From NCBI GenBank assembly GCA_028023455.1, contig JAQFVV010012537.1, positions 622,001 through 686,000 on the forward strand: a stretch of 64,000 nucleotides of DNA, in the 5' to 3' direction. The notes under the pieces are model-generated. The model was given only the letters and a program-made list of their open reading frames with translations. It was not told where the DNA came from and searched no databases. The position numbers and the translations under genes were made by a program. Shown one piece after another: positions 34,869 through 49,054 of this stretch (within the stretch, counting starts at the first letter, position 1; every line of letters starts with the position of its first letter). This stretch comes from Epiperipatus broadwayi. Its lineage: Eukaryota > Onychophora > Udeonychophora > Euonychophora > Peripatidae.

Positions 34869-37216
34869 GCTGTGTCCAGCGGCACTCTATTGCCTGCTGG
34901 ATTGCAAATATAAATAACATAAATAATTGCTAATTAATGAGGCAGCTTGGCAAGTACATTTAAGTAACAAGAATTTATTTACTGAGTTATACAAAGATAA
35001 TCAATCTTGTTTAATATATACATATATGACGATTGTATACACATGCTATATAAATAACAATAAGGACCTGAAGGCATAACAAAATAATAATAAGATCAAT
35101 ACAAACTATTTACAGTTCCTAAGTTTACTTTTGAACATCCAGAGATAAACTTCTCTGCAAGGCTAAGTGAAGGAGGGAGCTGATTGGGGCACCTGAGGAA
35201 ATGGTACATCTGCTTTTCAAGAGCTTCACTTAGCAAGTGTCTGGTCTCAGTTCTATTCTAGATGTTTCATCCTCTCATTGTTTTTGGTGTAGACTTCCTT
35301 GATTGGCCATCTGCTGTCCATGTGGTGGTTATCTCTTGAGTTACTATATTCGATCTCTGATCAGATAATAGAATTGTCTATTTTAAGCAATGTTTCTATT
35401 ATCATTAAATCTGATCAGGAACTAAACATTCAGTGTTGCAAATGCATTGTTTACTTTATCTTAATCCTTTGCTCGAATTCATCTAACTTTCTTGATAAGT
35501 TAGTTTATAGTTTTTCATTAATTAAACTATTTAATTAGCCTAATTGCTTTTATAAAATAGTGTGAATGCCGTTGACATCCACACACATACATTTAGTTTA
35601 CTATTATAATATCATTTATAGTACTTATCTTGTGTTTATATAAGTATATATACACATTTAGCAATCCATTTAGTTTTACAATTATAATTATTATTTAACT
35701 AATAATATGTATTTTGTGTATATATAAATATACACACACATTTAGCAGTAGTTTACAAAGCTTATATGTCTTATTCAGTTCAAAGTAGTGGTGAGATCTT
35801 AGGATCAATTCTGTTGTCTTGTGCAAAATATTTTTAATAACAATTATCTTTCTTTTTATTTATTATGCCATATTATCTTTTTATAGATTTTACTAAATAG
35901 CTTTTCCTACTTTTAATAATATATTTGTTTAATGCCATATTATCTTTTTGCACATTTTACTAAACAACTTTTCCTTTGGTGTAAACTTGGGTTTGTTCTC
36001 TAGCTAAAAACTCATAATTGATCCATAATCCACACTATGGCCCAAATCTAAAGAAAACAGAATGAATAAAAAACTGTAATTTTTTAACAAGATATTATTG
36101 CATGCCATAATATTTAATTTTTAACAAATTTCATAACTATACTATTTAATGCAATTCTGTTGATTGTAATAAAAACTCTACATGTTTGCACAATATTAAA
36201 ATCTAAAAAACGTATCTAGTGGAACAAACCAAGAATTGGATTTTTTTGCATAGTTATCAAACATAATCTATAAATAAACAAAATGAAGAATAAAAGTATT
36301 TTATGGCTTCTAAAAATTTACCGCATAAAACAATAAACAATCTATGCATGAAAATTTAATCCTTAATTGTCAAATTATATAATGAAGTTTAATATATATA
36401 TAATATGATTTAATAATTAATGTGTTAAAAAAAATAATAAAGAAATGTCAATATTTTATTATTGAATGAAAACAATAGAAACTATTTTTATCAATAAAAA
36501 ACATAAGATATGTGTAAGAGGTTCTGAACTAAAAGCAACTAATGAATTTTTAAAACAAATGACTATTTTTACCAAGTTGGTGCTAATGGATTGAACGAGT
36601 TATATCAATCATGTTATTTAAAGTTGACTTAGTTTGGTGGTCCAAACAAATATAAAAGTGACATCAATAAATAATCTAAGTATGAAAATTAAAAATAACA
36701 GACTATATATGTAATAAATTATAGTTGTTAATAGTGGAATAATAACATAGACATAAAAAAATTAAATAATAGTGTAAATATGTATTATTAAAGGAATATA
36801 ATTTTGTTTAATAATGGAGACAACAGTTTTTTCTTCTATGTGGGACAGAACTCAAAGGTAAAGCATTCCACAGAATCAAACTCCAGCTGTAGATATTTTT
36901 AAGTAAACTAAAAGTAGAGTTACTTATATAATAACAGTGCCAGCCTGAAAAGAAGAGGAAAGTGGTGCAATGATTTCAATTGCATGTGTAATCCGTGGTG
37001 AAGGTGGTTGGTGGGAGATTCTTTTAAATATGATAAAAACACTTAGATGTTTAAAAAAAAAAAATCTCATTTATTGGTCAAATAATAATATGAAAACTTT
37101 TGAAAAAAAAAATTCAAATTTACTAAATTAATATTTTTGTTTTGTGATACTATTTAATCATTGTTTCAAAAATTATTTTTTAAACATTAATTTGTTTTAA
37201 ATAGTCTATTTATATA
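34869..37216. other. Non-coding sequence, possibly including a decayed LTR
   Basis: The first several hundred bases may be the LTR implied by the adjacent primer-site motif. The remainder is AT-rich without recognised coding sequence. The 35299-35538 frame is unsupported. Confidence 0.4.
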
Positions 37217-38262
37217 GCACTGACTACATATGTAATATAGAGAAAGGAAATACACCTTCAATCATGTGCTCTTTACAAATTTACATGTAATCGCCCATGA
37301 ACATCAGTTTAAAAAGCATATATGGCCATTTCTGCTTAGAGCTTATCATTATATAAACCAACCTTTGCTTATTGTGCTGAAATCAAGGCTTTAATCTATT
37401 GTTTGCCTCAATTATAACTTAATTGAATTGTACAAATTCATTCAATCTATAGCAGGAGAGAGATAAAATCTGATTTTTTAACCGATGTGATTAGAAATAA
37501 GCACTGACTGCATATGTAATCTAGAGATGGGGAATAAACCTTTGGTCATACACTCTTTACAAATTTACATGCACTCACTCATGAGCATTGTTATACAGGC
37601 CAATCTTTACCACCATGCTGAAATCAGGGTTTTAGTCTATTGTGTACCTGAATTATAACTTGAGAAGTTAATGTTCATTTCTTAAGTTATAATTCAGACA
37701 CACAATAGACTAAAACCCTGATTTCAGCATGGTGAGCAAAGGCTGGCTTATATAACAATAAGCTCTAAGGATAAGTGGCCACTTATGGTTTTTTTTTTTT
37801 AAGTGTCATAGCATCGGCCGGGACGCGAACCCGCAACCCAGGTAACTGCCTGCAAGAGCAAGGCAGTCGCACTGACCTCTCGACCACCAATGCAAGACGG
37901 CCACTTATGTTTTTAAACTGATGTTCATAGCTGAATGCATATAAATTTATAAAAAACATATGACTTAAGGCTTATTTCCCTTTTCTGTATTAGCTACATA
38001 GTCAACATTTATAGACTATTTCTAATCGCAGGTAGTAGATTCAATCTCTCACCTGCTATAGAATAAATAAGTTTGTATATTCATTTCTTAAGTTATAATT
38101 CAGCCATACAATAAATTAAAGCCCTGATTTCAGCATGGTAAACAAAGGTCAGCTTATATAATAAGCTCTAAGCATAAGTGGCCACTTATGCTTTTTAAAC
38201 TGATGGTCATGGGTGAGTGCATATAAATTTGTAAAGTGTGTATGACCAAAGGTTTATTTTTT
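37217..38262. repeat. Cluster of four inverted and direct copies of a ~0.2-0.3-kb repeat
   Basis: Copies at 37217-37500 and 37501-37660 run in one orientation; copies at about 37675-38060 and 38080-38262 run in the other. Shared blocks include TGCTGAAATCAGGGTTTTAG with its complement CTAAAACCCTGATTTCAGCA, the AAGTTATAATTCAG block, and ATAAGTGGCCACTTATG. The two middle copies face each other as a palindrome centred near 37670. The third copy is split by a SINE. Confidence 0.85.
37788..37898 (-). mobile_element. tRNA-derived SINE, young copy
   Basis: On the minus strand: GTCTTGCATTGGTGGTCGAG with A box TGGTCGAGAGG (fits TRGYNNANNGG), then B box GGTTCGCGTCC (one mismatch to GGTTCGANTCC), CCGGCCGATGCTATGACACTT and an A tail of 12. 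It is flanked by an 11-bp duplication GGCCACTTATG (37777-37787 and 37899-37909). The body is scarcely longer than a tRNA, so it is a minimal SINE with no unrelated body. It interrupts a copy of the inverted-repeat cluster. Confidence 0.92.
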
Positions 38263-41200
38263 TTCTGTATATTAATTCATTTTATTTTAGCATGTGTTTT
38301 AATCTTCAGGTTTATTTTATAGAAATAAGTGAATAAAACATGTAAGGTAATTATCAAACATGCTAAATGACTAAGGCTATATTTTTAAGTTTTTCTTGTG
38401 AAAGCACTGAGAAAAAATGTCTTTTACTTTACACATTTTATTTCACAGAATGAGGAGAGGGGACCCTAAAATAAAAATTTCTTGTACAAAAGGGTCTATT
38501 GCCCATACAGTGGCACCAACAGCATAACATTTACATAATTATTCACTCTAGTAAAATTTAATAGAAACTAGCATGAACTGAACTTAAATTAGTTATGCAA
38601 ATTAACTATATATGTATGCAGAACACACATACTAAAAAGCAACAATGGACAAAATAAATGTGGGTGCAAAAGCTTAGAAAATCAGATGGATTTCCTTATT
38701 ATCAAATAATTTGTATATAGAAGTATCATATACACTACTAAAAATGTTTGTCTTAGAGACTGTTTCCTCCAGGATTAATATTTAGTTCAATTATCTAAAT
38801 TAATGAATGATGAATTTGATCTGTCAAACGTATAGTATAATTATAATGAACTGAAGTATTTGCTTATACCTAGATGTAAAATTGAGATAGTTTATTCTAG
38901 CTCTTTAAACAGATGGAAATTTCTACTTACAAAATAATCCCACTCTTATGTTAAGAAGAGTAAAGATAAATTATTTGGAAGCAAATTTTTGAAATGTTGT
39001 ATACAAAAATAATTTTTAAAAGTAAGAGAAAACTGCTTAAAAATGCATTCTTTTTTTTTTTTTTTAAAAAGGAATTAAAATGAAGTTATATTATTGTACA
39101 TGCAAACCCGGGATCCCATAATGATATACTCAGCTGAATCATTGATTTTACCTACTATTTATTGCCGGCTCCTTATTATTTTAATGTTTTATTATAGTGC
39201 TTCTTTGAACTAAAATATATCTTTAAATGAAGAAATTACTTTAACTTTAAAGAACTATTAATAATATGTTCATTTAGAAATCTTTGCCATGCTTATGATC
39301 AATGTTTTGACTAGAAGCTGAGTGCCATCAGATAAATTGTATTTAATAAATTATATACATGTCTTGAACGAAAAAACCAGTACAGAGCTGAAACTATGAA
39401 CTGAAGTTATTGTATTTTATTTTTTAATTTGCATTTTTATTGTTTTGTTTTTTTAAAAAAAACGAAACCAGAAAAATATTTATGCTATATATTTTTTTAA
39501 AAAAATGTGTAATACTATTTAATATAAATATGCCAGTTACATTAATGTTATAATTTTAGTCTTAAGGGGTTTATTAGAATGAGTAAAAATTTTACCATTC
39601 TCAAGTAATTTTATATTATTGTATTTGCTAAACTTCTCACAAGTCAACTTATACTTAATAATTTTTATCTTTGGAGATTTTAATATCTCAGTCTTAGCTT
39701 GTTTAAATGTGTGATATTTCACTCAGTTTTTTTTAAAATCAGCCAAAGAGGTTTATCAGAGAGTTTTTCCATTCATTTGTTTTATGAATGCTACAGTTAT
39801 AATGACCGTAAATATTTTTATATCCGCATTAAGAATTAATTTTCTCACAATTTATTCGCAGTCTTTTAAATGTCCACTAGCTATTATATTTAAATATTTT
39901 ATTATGTGTGCATTGTACCTTTGCCTAAAATTTTTATATGCATTTAATTTTTAAGTAATTCTTATATAGTCAGTTGACATAGTTTGCATTGTTGGTTCTG
40001 ACATTGATGATACGTGTTGTATTTTAAAATTCTTATTGATGACTTAGTCAGTTCAAGTGTTTATATCTTGTTATTAGTTTAGTATTTGTTAGCCTCATAG
40101 AGCAAGGCTTTGTTAATTATTAGTGTGTTCAATGGAGTAGACAAGGTCCCCCATCCTTATTGTATTGCTTTTCCATGAGGTGATAGTGCTTGTTCCCATT
40201 GAGGATTATTGTATATCAGATATATGTATTTCTAGTGATTGTGATCACATATTTTGAAGTATTTCAATGCCATGAAAAGGATCGTACTTTCCTGTTCCTG
40301 ATGCACTGAGACAAGGTCCAGGCATCCTATTTTCTGCCTTAAAGATAGGTATTTTTGGAAGCCACCACATTCTTATGAAGTTGTTCAGTTCTGTGGAACA
40401 TATATGTACTTATTTTGGCCCATCACTCATAATGTATTAATGCTAGTTCCACCACAGTAAGTGATGTTACATTTGTTTTAATATGTAATGACAGATATGT
40501 TTGTTTGAGGAACTTTGCTTCTTCAGGTTGTAATTAGCTATTTTTAATGATTAATGGTATATCAATGTCTGAATTGTGCTGTTATGATAGTTTTATCATC
40601 CACAAACCAACCAACAATAAGTTATATTTAATTTTAAATATGTAAATTATGCATATGGTTATAAGTGGCAATTCACACATAATAAGTAGTTTAATATGTT
40701 CATCCAGAGTTTTCACTGCTGGAATTATAAGTCTTTTAAATTTTAGTTTTAAAACATTTGGTTTAATAATTTTATGTGGACAAAATTTTTGGAAATATGT
40801 GTGTGAATTACCTCTGATGAGTGAGTGGCCCATGCATCTAATTTAATTTAAAGTTAGTTTAGTCTTACTTAAATGCATCACTAGCTATAATATTAATAAT
40901 GCCAGTGTAACTAATGATAATTTTAAATATATGCTGTATATGCTAGTCCCAGCTTAGCGTTTGCTTAGCTTAGGATAGTCAATATAAACATATTAGTGGA
41001 TTATTCTGGTTGATAAATGTCATCACAGTATTATTAAATATATCAATTAAAATAGAATTATGTTTGTTAAACTCAGACCATTGTAATTGAGTATAAAGAT
41101 TTAGAATCTCTAAGTATTTAAAGAGATTAGAGTTTAATATCAAATAACCTCTGCTTACTCTTGTATTTATTTATTTTTTTGTTTATCAAAATAAAGTTTT

Positions 41201-41678
41201 AAAAGAGTTAAAGAGGAATACTCAGTAATTGTAGCCAGATAAAATGATATATAATTTTGTAAGTCAAAACAAATGAGGGTCAAAATGTTTTTAAAAGATA
41301 CCAGCGCTATCTTCGCAATGTTTATTCCAGTAATTTTTATTTTTGTTTGTAAATATTTTTTTAATTCTTTATTGTTATTAATAAACTAAATTATTATTAT
41401 TTTAAAAGTTTCATTTCTGTTTATTTTACTTATATATGAAATATTACTGATTTGAGTTCCAAAGGTTCATAAAAATATCATAAAGTATATAAAATATATT
41501 TTTATACTGGTTTAAATTATATAAAGCCATGCTAATCTAGGTGATTCTCAGATTGAATCACAGTAACAGATAATCACATAATTACTGATATTTAATTGAA
41601 TGCTCATTTTAAAGTTGATTTTTAAGTTATTATTATATCTTCTCAGACTGAAGATTATGCAATGTAAAATGAAGAATA
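38263..41678. other. AT-rich non-coding sequence
   Basis: No gene recognised. Patches near 40130-40450 have slightly higher complexity and a short reading of LRQGPGILFSA, but no supporting blocks around it, so they are left unassigned. Confidence 0.45.
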
Positions 41679-42922
41679 GGTGCTTGTTTTATAGATAAAG
41701 ACGCCGTTCGAAAGTGCCGTTTTCACGCTAAAACTATAAAATATAACCATTCCAGGGCCATTGATTATAATAATTTTGCTGTGCTTTTTTGTAATGCGAA
41801 AATAGAAACAAAACCGTCTTTTTTAAATATTATTTTTTATTAACGTATACAATTTAAATGATAATAATAAATGTAAAATAAAATCAACAAATTACAATTT
41901 GATTCGTGTTTTTTATTTTGCTTTATTAGAAAAATCAATTTTCTATCGTTTTTTTTTTTTTTACTTGTGTTACGGCTTTTTTTTTTTTTTTTTATCAATT
42001 TTCTATCGGATATTTTTTTACTTGTGTTACGACTTTTTTTTGTTGTTGTTGTCTAAAAAATAATAATAGTAATAAACAGTAAAATTTCTTAGTCTATTTT
42101 TTATTTTTTTAGTCTTCGTTTTACTTTTTTTTTTTTTGTACAGACAAAGAGATATTACGGCCCTTTTTTACTTAAAAAAGAATGACAATAAAAAGTAAAA
42201 GTTGTTAGGGTTAGTTTTAGTTTTAGAGTTAGTGTTCTGTTGTTTGTAATGCTAAAATAAAAAATATCAAAATCGTAACCATAGTCGGACAAAAGAAAAA
42301 AACTCAAACTTTTTTAAACAACAACAAGCACATATAATTTACTTATTAACCATGTTTATAATATTTGCTTTTTATGAAATTTACAAAAAATCGTGCATAT
42401 TTGTACTTTTCTTACTGGATATTTTTTTGTTACCACTCTTTTTTACTTCAAAAATATACACATAGTAGAATCTTCTTTGTCTCGTGGAATGTTACGAACA
42501 GTATATTACTTGACACGTTACCTAATTGCAACTCACCAAAAACATAGATCTTGTCAACATTTTCACAATTAAAACTTCAATACAGTACGTTGTAAAGTCT
42601 TATAATTATTACTTTACAAAATCTGAACATTTCAATACTTTAAAATAAAAAAAATCCAATGAAAACAACATTTCCATCCAATTCAAATATACACTCTCTC
42701 ATCAAGCCGTAACTATTTTATAAAGTGTGCGAATTCGCAGTGTATTTGCTGCGATGTGATATACACGCTGTACTGCGATGTGACATAGCAGCCTGCATTC
42801 TGTAGCACAACAAAAAAGTTGTATTATAGAAAATTCGGGTTCGAACGTGTCGGCCGCGGAAACAGCATTTTTATCTGTTTTAGCATGAAAACGGCGCCAT
42901 AGAGCAGCTAAAGACGAGTACC
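41679..42922 (-). mobile_element. 1.2-kb non-autonomous DNA transposon, copy 2 (inverted)
   Basis: A 1244-bp copy of the element at 8540-9761 in opposite orientation, flanked by GAAGAATA (41671-41678) and GAAGACTA (42923-42930), an 8-bp duplication with one mismatch. The minus-strand start GGTACTCGTCTTTAGCTG corresponds to copy 1's left end, and GGTGCTTGTTTTATAGATAA to the other end. Homology continues through the interior, including the TGTTGTGCTACAGAATGCAG region. A 57-codon reading frame (SFLLQKYTHSRIFFVSWN) is shared with copy 1, but no transposase is present. Confidence 0.88.
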
Positions 42923-45900
42923 GAAGACTATTAGTGCTTCAGAAGAGTATTTACTATTTATTTTTAAAGCTGCACATTATCTTATATTATCTTGTATATT
43001 TTTAAAATCCATCTACATTTAAGGTCCTTAGGAGGTTGTTTGTGAATATGTGGAAAGGCATAAAAAGTACCCTTGTCCTTTTCTTTGCTTGAGTATTGGC
43101 TTGGGTAAAAGGCTATAATTAGTTTAAATTTAAATGAACTCATCAAATTTTTTTTAAATTAATATTTTTTTTATCATGCTATAATTGAACATTAGATAAG
43201 ATAGTTCTCTTATGATCAAACAAGATATCACTCACCTGTTTATTTATCCAAGCAATCATTTATTAGGCAACTTAAACTGTTATCTTGCAGAAGAGTTTAG
43301 ATTTAAAACCCCTGAGATTGTTTACTCTTGTTGCATTGTTAGTTATAATTTAGTGAGATAGTCCTTCCAAAGTATCATTTGTGTTATTCAGAGTGTATGA
43401 TCTGATAGTAGGCCGATTCTAATAACTATTAACTAATGATTCAAATTATCTTTTATATTATTTATGTTAAATTATTGATATGCTATAATAGTTAAATTTG
43501 CATTGGTATTGGATTTGGTCTTTATCTGATTGTCTATCTCTGGATCATTATTCATCCTTTAATTTATTGTAACCCCACTGAACCAAGTCGTTAAGAGTCT
43601 CTAATAGTATAATCATCTTTTCCCTTTTCAAATAGTTTAGAATAGATTAGTTCATTTCATTTTGTCATCTGCATTTCATTTCATTCTTTTCCATTTTAAT
43701 CTTTATTTTTGTCTAATATCTTCACCATTTAATCATCTTCCATCCAAATAGTCTCTAATAAATTAGTTCATTTTCATCTCTTATAGATTAGTTCATAATT
43801 TTCATTCCATCATTTTTCTCTCCCTCTTCATCATCATCTCCCTCCTCTTCTTATCTTCATCATTTCATCTTTTCTTTCTCCTGCTTAAGTGATCTCTTCC
43901 ATAATTTCATCCTATTTTCATCTATTTCCATCTTATCTTATATTTTCATCATCTTATCTTCAGCATCATCATCTTAATTTATTAAAAGGTTACAATTAGC
44001 ACCCTCTATTGTATCATCTCATCTTTCTTCTTCATTTCCTTCTTTTCATCTACATCTTTTGTCATCATTTTCACATTTTTCACCTACCCCCCTCTCTCTC
44101 ATTTAATGGTTACAATATATATACAGTAATATTAAATAAATTAAGTGGTTCACCCTTCAACTGCACAGGGCTGCATGGAAAAAGAAAGTGAAATGTCTAA
44201 TGGAATAACCTAGCAGGGAAAAAGAAACTTAGGTGCTCTCATTCTTGCTCTATCATACATAAATAGTTAAACATGCTTTAGCAAGGAAGAAAAAAACTAT
44301 TGATGGAGAATGGCCAGATAACCATGGGCTGATCATTGGAGAAATACCATGACTATTTTACTAAACTTTGTAGCCCCATATTTCTTTTAAAAGAAAAACC
44401 ACATAGATAAATTTGTGTGATTATAATTTGCATATGAATAAATAGTGAATAATGAACTCTTGTCACAAGGAATATTATGACTTTATTTTTCTTATTTGAA
44501 TAACTTGATTTTTATATGACAAAAGACCAGATTCAAACAAAAAAGAACTAAGTACAAGAACTAAAGTAAATAAACTATTTAGTTTTCACTATATTTATAA
44601 ATGTGTGTGTATATATATATTTTCTAAATTGTTAATTATCAACTATATTAATTTATTTCTAGATGTTGTATAATTAGATGTGTGTGCATTATATATTGTA
44701 ATAGTATACATATATGCCAGTAAATCATTTTAAAATGAAAATATAAAAGATCTGTAAATAAAATTGATATATATATATATATATTGAAACAGACACATTG
44801 TTTGACATATATATTTTCAAGATTTCTTTCCCTCCCCAGCTAAAGCAGTTCAAATTAAAAAGAAAACTGACATGATTCAGTAAATAAAAATTTAAATAAA
44901 GAAGCAAGTGACAGTGAATTAAAGTCACATTTCCAACTGCATTATAAAAATAAATAAATAAAAAGGATAAAATAAAGAAAATATAAAAGAAGCATTTAAT
45001 TAATAAATCTTTATCATTAAATGATAAATCTTCAATTTAAAATATAGCAGATACAATTTATTTTAGAGCTATATGATTTCAGATTTAAATGTAAAAACAC
45101 TTAAAGATAGTGTCACCTTCTTGCCTGGGGCTTTTAATCAGTTGTTTTTTAAAACATGTTAGTAGATGAAAAAACATGGGAAGCAGAAGAAATAAAAGAA
45201 GCAGCTTGATTAGAAAAGTGAGTTACAGTGACAGTTACAGTTAGATAAGTTACAGTACAATCAGTTATTAAGATGGAGACCTGTTGAAAATTGTAGTCTT
45301 TGCTATGCAATTTGTTTCTTTTTGGAATTTTAAAATAGCCAAGTTGGAAACCACAGTTATCATCAAAAAAAGCAAAATTTTAGTTACTGGATAACTGAAT
45401 AATGGAAAAGCGCATTATTAATTTGGAAAACTCTAGTACGAGTGAGTAGAAACCAGTTCTATCTCTCTCCAAACATGTGAAAAGCCCAAAAAATCAGAAA
45501 ACATGCCCAATTAACAGCAGCAGTAATTCAGTGTACCCTTCGACCCAAATCAGCTACTTCTTAATGTGAAGATTTAAATATCAAGGTAAGGAAAATTTAG
45601 ATATATTTATAATATTTAAATATATTTTGAAAATGTATTCGTTGAAATAATTAATGTATAAAATAAAATTATTCACATGATTGATTTACCAAATAAAACC
45701 TAAGAAAATAATGTTTTTAAAGAATAATGATCATACTGATTTTAAGAACTTAAGAATATTGATTTAAAAATAAATGAAAAGTATAATAATATGTTAGTTA
45801 ATCAAAGATGTATTTATATATATATGTGAATACTGGATTTGTAATGATTGGATAAAAAAATTAAATTGAATATGTTTCTACTTCAAATATGAACAGGGTT

Positions 45901-45934
45901 TAGATATGCCTTTATAATAAACATTAAAAATGCT
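42923..45934. other. Non-coding sequence with a pyrimidine-rich tract
   Basis: From about 43630 to 44100 the plus strand is strongly T/C-rich, with repeated TCATCATCTT and TTCATTTC motifs, a degenerate microsatellite. Outside it no gene or complete repeat was recognised. Confidence 0.5.
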
Positions 45935-46672
45935 TCTATGTAAAAATTAAATTGAATGAATGTGTTTCTACTTCAAATATACACCTGTATCAAAGATGAA
46001 TTAAACAAATAAATAACTAAAATCTTCGAATCTGAAGTAGAGAATTAATCTTCAAACATAAATGAATGATATGAACCTACATCCATACACATGGATTAAA
46101 GATGAATTAAATAAATAAATGATTTAAATCTACAAATCTGAATTAGAGAATTAATATGTTAATGCAAGGAATGACTTGAATTTAAACCCAGACACCTGTA
46201 TCAAAGATGAATTAAACAAATGAATAACTCAAATCTACAAATCTGAATTAGAGAATTATATTAACCCAGACACCTGTATCAAAGATGAATTAAACAAATG
46301 AATAACTCAAATCTACATCTCTGAATTAGAGAATTAATCTTTAATATAAATTAATGACAAGAACCTACATCCATATGCTTGGCTTAAAGATGAATTAAGT
46401 AAATAAATAATTTAAATCTACAAATCTGAATTAGAAAATTAATATTTTAATATAAGGAATGACTTGAATTTAAACTCAGACACCTGGATCAATGATGAAT
46501 GACTTGAATTTATATCCACATACCTGGATCAAAGATAAAAATGAATGACTTGAATTTATATCCACATACCTGAATCAAAGATGAATGACTTGAATTTATA
46601 TCCACATACTTGGATCCCCGATGAATGACTGATATTTACATCCAGATACCACAATCAAGGATGAATATTTTG
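45935..46672 (+). repeat. Minisatellite built on ATCAAAGATGAAT units
   Basis: Two nested periodicities are seen. Longer units of 80-120 bases contain ACCTGTATCAAAGATGAATT, then AAATCTACAAATCTGAATTAG and AGAATTAAT. Short units of about 40 bases, ACCTGGATCAAAGATGAATG plus ACTTGAATTTATATCCACAT, dominate the last 200 bases. Copies vary, so the array is of moderate age. No coding frame spans it. Confidence 0.85.
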
Positions 46673-49054
46673 TACTGAACTTATAGTTGGACTTATTGCA
46701 CTAATCATCAATGATTATGAAAAGAATGATTAAATGTAAATCAAATTAACCTAGGACCATATATGCATATATGAACTGACAATCCAAAGATGAACTGTCA
46801 ATAACTTTTGTTGTCAAATAAATTAATCATTGTTATCTAAAACACATCTATCTTGTCAGTCTCAATTCACATCACTCATCATTTATAGCATTTGTTCACA
46901 ATAATTTCATGCCTACTGAGCTACGTTTGGCACAACCAGATCTGAATAAGTAAGTAAAGTTGTGGTAAGCTGGAACACTAGTGTTGCCATTTGGGAAACC
47001 AAACAAACAAATTTTCTAGATGTTTCCAGTTTCTTGAATGCTACATCCTCTGATGAGCAGAAAATATTGTTGTAGAGTGGTAAGATAAACATTGAGTAAT
47101 GCCAATCTTTGTTTCCATCCTGCAATATGCTCATCAGGAAATAGTTACAACCAATAATATAGGTTGGTAGTTGATCCAGTTACAATATATATAAATTAAA
47201 ATTCAAATAATAGAGATATAAAATGCACAGATGGTAGTTCAATTATTTTATTTAAAATTAAAAGACAGTGATAAGGAAAGTTAAAAATCCAAAGTAACAA
47301 AAATTGGATTTTAAGATAAAAAAACAATAAAAGCTGTTAATGTATTTTAAAGTTATTTTTAAATTAGCAAGATGAAAATGATTTTTCCATTAAAATGTAA
47401 TAATGTAAAGCAAATGGGTCCTTGGGGCACTTAAACGATTGAAAGTCAGATAAGAAATAAAAATTAAAAGATTATGGTGTTTCTCACTTTGGAGCAAACT
47501 GGCCAATGAAGTTACCAACAAACACACACTCCAGAAAGAAAAACCAACATGACCAATAAGATTGGAGCAATGTCAGTAGTGATCAATCTAAAAATTTGGT
47601 GATAAAGGAGACATAATACTATAAAAAGAAAGAAAAAAAGAATATAAAAAAGATTATTATTATTTATTGATTATTGATTGAGTGGTGGTGACTTGTTAAA
47701 AATATTTTGCAGCTGTATTGCAGACTCCACAAATTAGGGGTCTCGCAAAAGATTTAGTTTCCCTTATTTCTGCTGAATGAGGTAGCCTCTCAAATGATTG
47801 TTAGATTATGTGGGATTAATTTTGGGCTAATTGCCTCATAGTTGAATATATGCTGGTGGAGGGAGGTATGGGTATTTTATGTCAATGTAATCTGGGGAGT
47901 CATATTAGATTCTCATTCTCTTAGGGCATAGTACCCAGCTGAATGCATGGTCCAAAAAGTGAAGCCATTGCATTATTATTGGTGAAAGATATTTCCTACA
48001 CCATTTGATTTCTTATGCTATATGGATAGGGATTATAAGTTGGCAAAGACTGCTCTCCTTCCATTTGGAGCATTACTTTCTCATTACAGCTGCATATAAT
48101 TCCTTCACCAGACAAACACACATTCTTGTATTGGATGAGGATAACTTCTTAAATAATATCATGCTACAGGTACACATTCCTGGAAGCATGGTTTTATGCT
48201 AACATTTTCATTTTGCATTGGTCACGTCGTCGGTATATCAGTAAGCTAGCGTTGGTTTAACTGCAAACTTTGGGCCCAAAGTTAAATGATTTGAAAGTCT
48301 TTAAATGCATATTCTATGTAGTCTATTTGTGCTCCACACACTTTAAAATAGTTAATTATATAAAAATTTCCATCTGTGCATATTAAGATAAATATTAAGA
48401 ATAAATCTATCTAATAATGTTAAATAATCTAATCTTCAAATCGGTTTTATATATGTTATGTGTGTAATAAATGTTTGTCTTAATAATACTGGCAGTGACT
48501 TATTATTTTATCTTTATTAATAATACTAGCGCTCAAAATAGAGTAATAATTATAACCCAAACCCCTCCGGATATATTAACTGTCTGGAATGGCAAAAAAC
48601 GAGATGAAATAGATAAAATAATTAAGGAATATTTAATATAATAAATAAACAACAAAAAAAGAAATCAATTGAAATATTTACATACAATAAAAAAAAAACA
48701 TTGGATATAATGCTACGATTAAATGTATGGTTTAAATCCTACAAATGATTATAATCTACGAAAATGAATTATCCATTTATAGTCGTCATTTCAAATATTA
48801 GAAAGTTTAATTACTGTCTATATCATTAATATCTGGAATTTGCAATTGCTTTAAATTAAAATTATGTGCACATATGTTCTATATAGGTGTGATATGTAAT
48901 TTACCTAGATTTTTCTTCATCTCCGATATGAGTTAAGGTACTGCTGACCATCATATGGAATTCCTACACTTCTTCAGGGAACGGTTGCTCTTAGATTAGA
49001 CTTGATTTTTGGAATTTCTTCTTTTTTGTAGTGACTTCTCCATACTAAGTCATC
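46673..49054. other. Non-coding sequence, moderate complexity
   Basis: The 47690-48260 part is less AT-biased than its surroundings and may hold an unidentified decayed repeat. Short frames at 46913-47134 and 48005-48202 are unsupported by any domain. Confidence 0.4.

Noticed and set aside
40130-40830. Possible reverse transcriptase (LRQGPGILFSA reading on plus, FVDDKTII on minus)
   Set aside because: The two motifs are on opposite strands and no neighbouring RT blocks support either.
46913-47134. 73-codon minus-strand frame
   Set aside because: No recognisable motif, no splice-site or repeat context supporting a gene.
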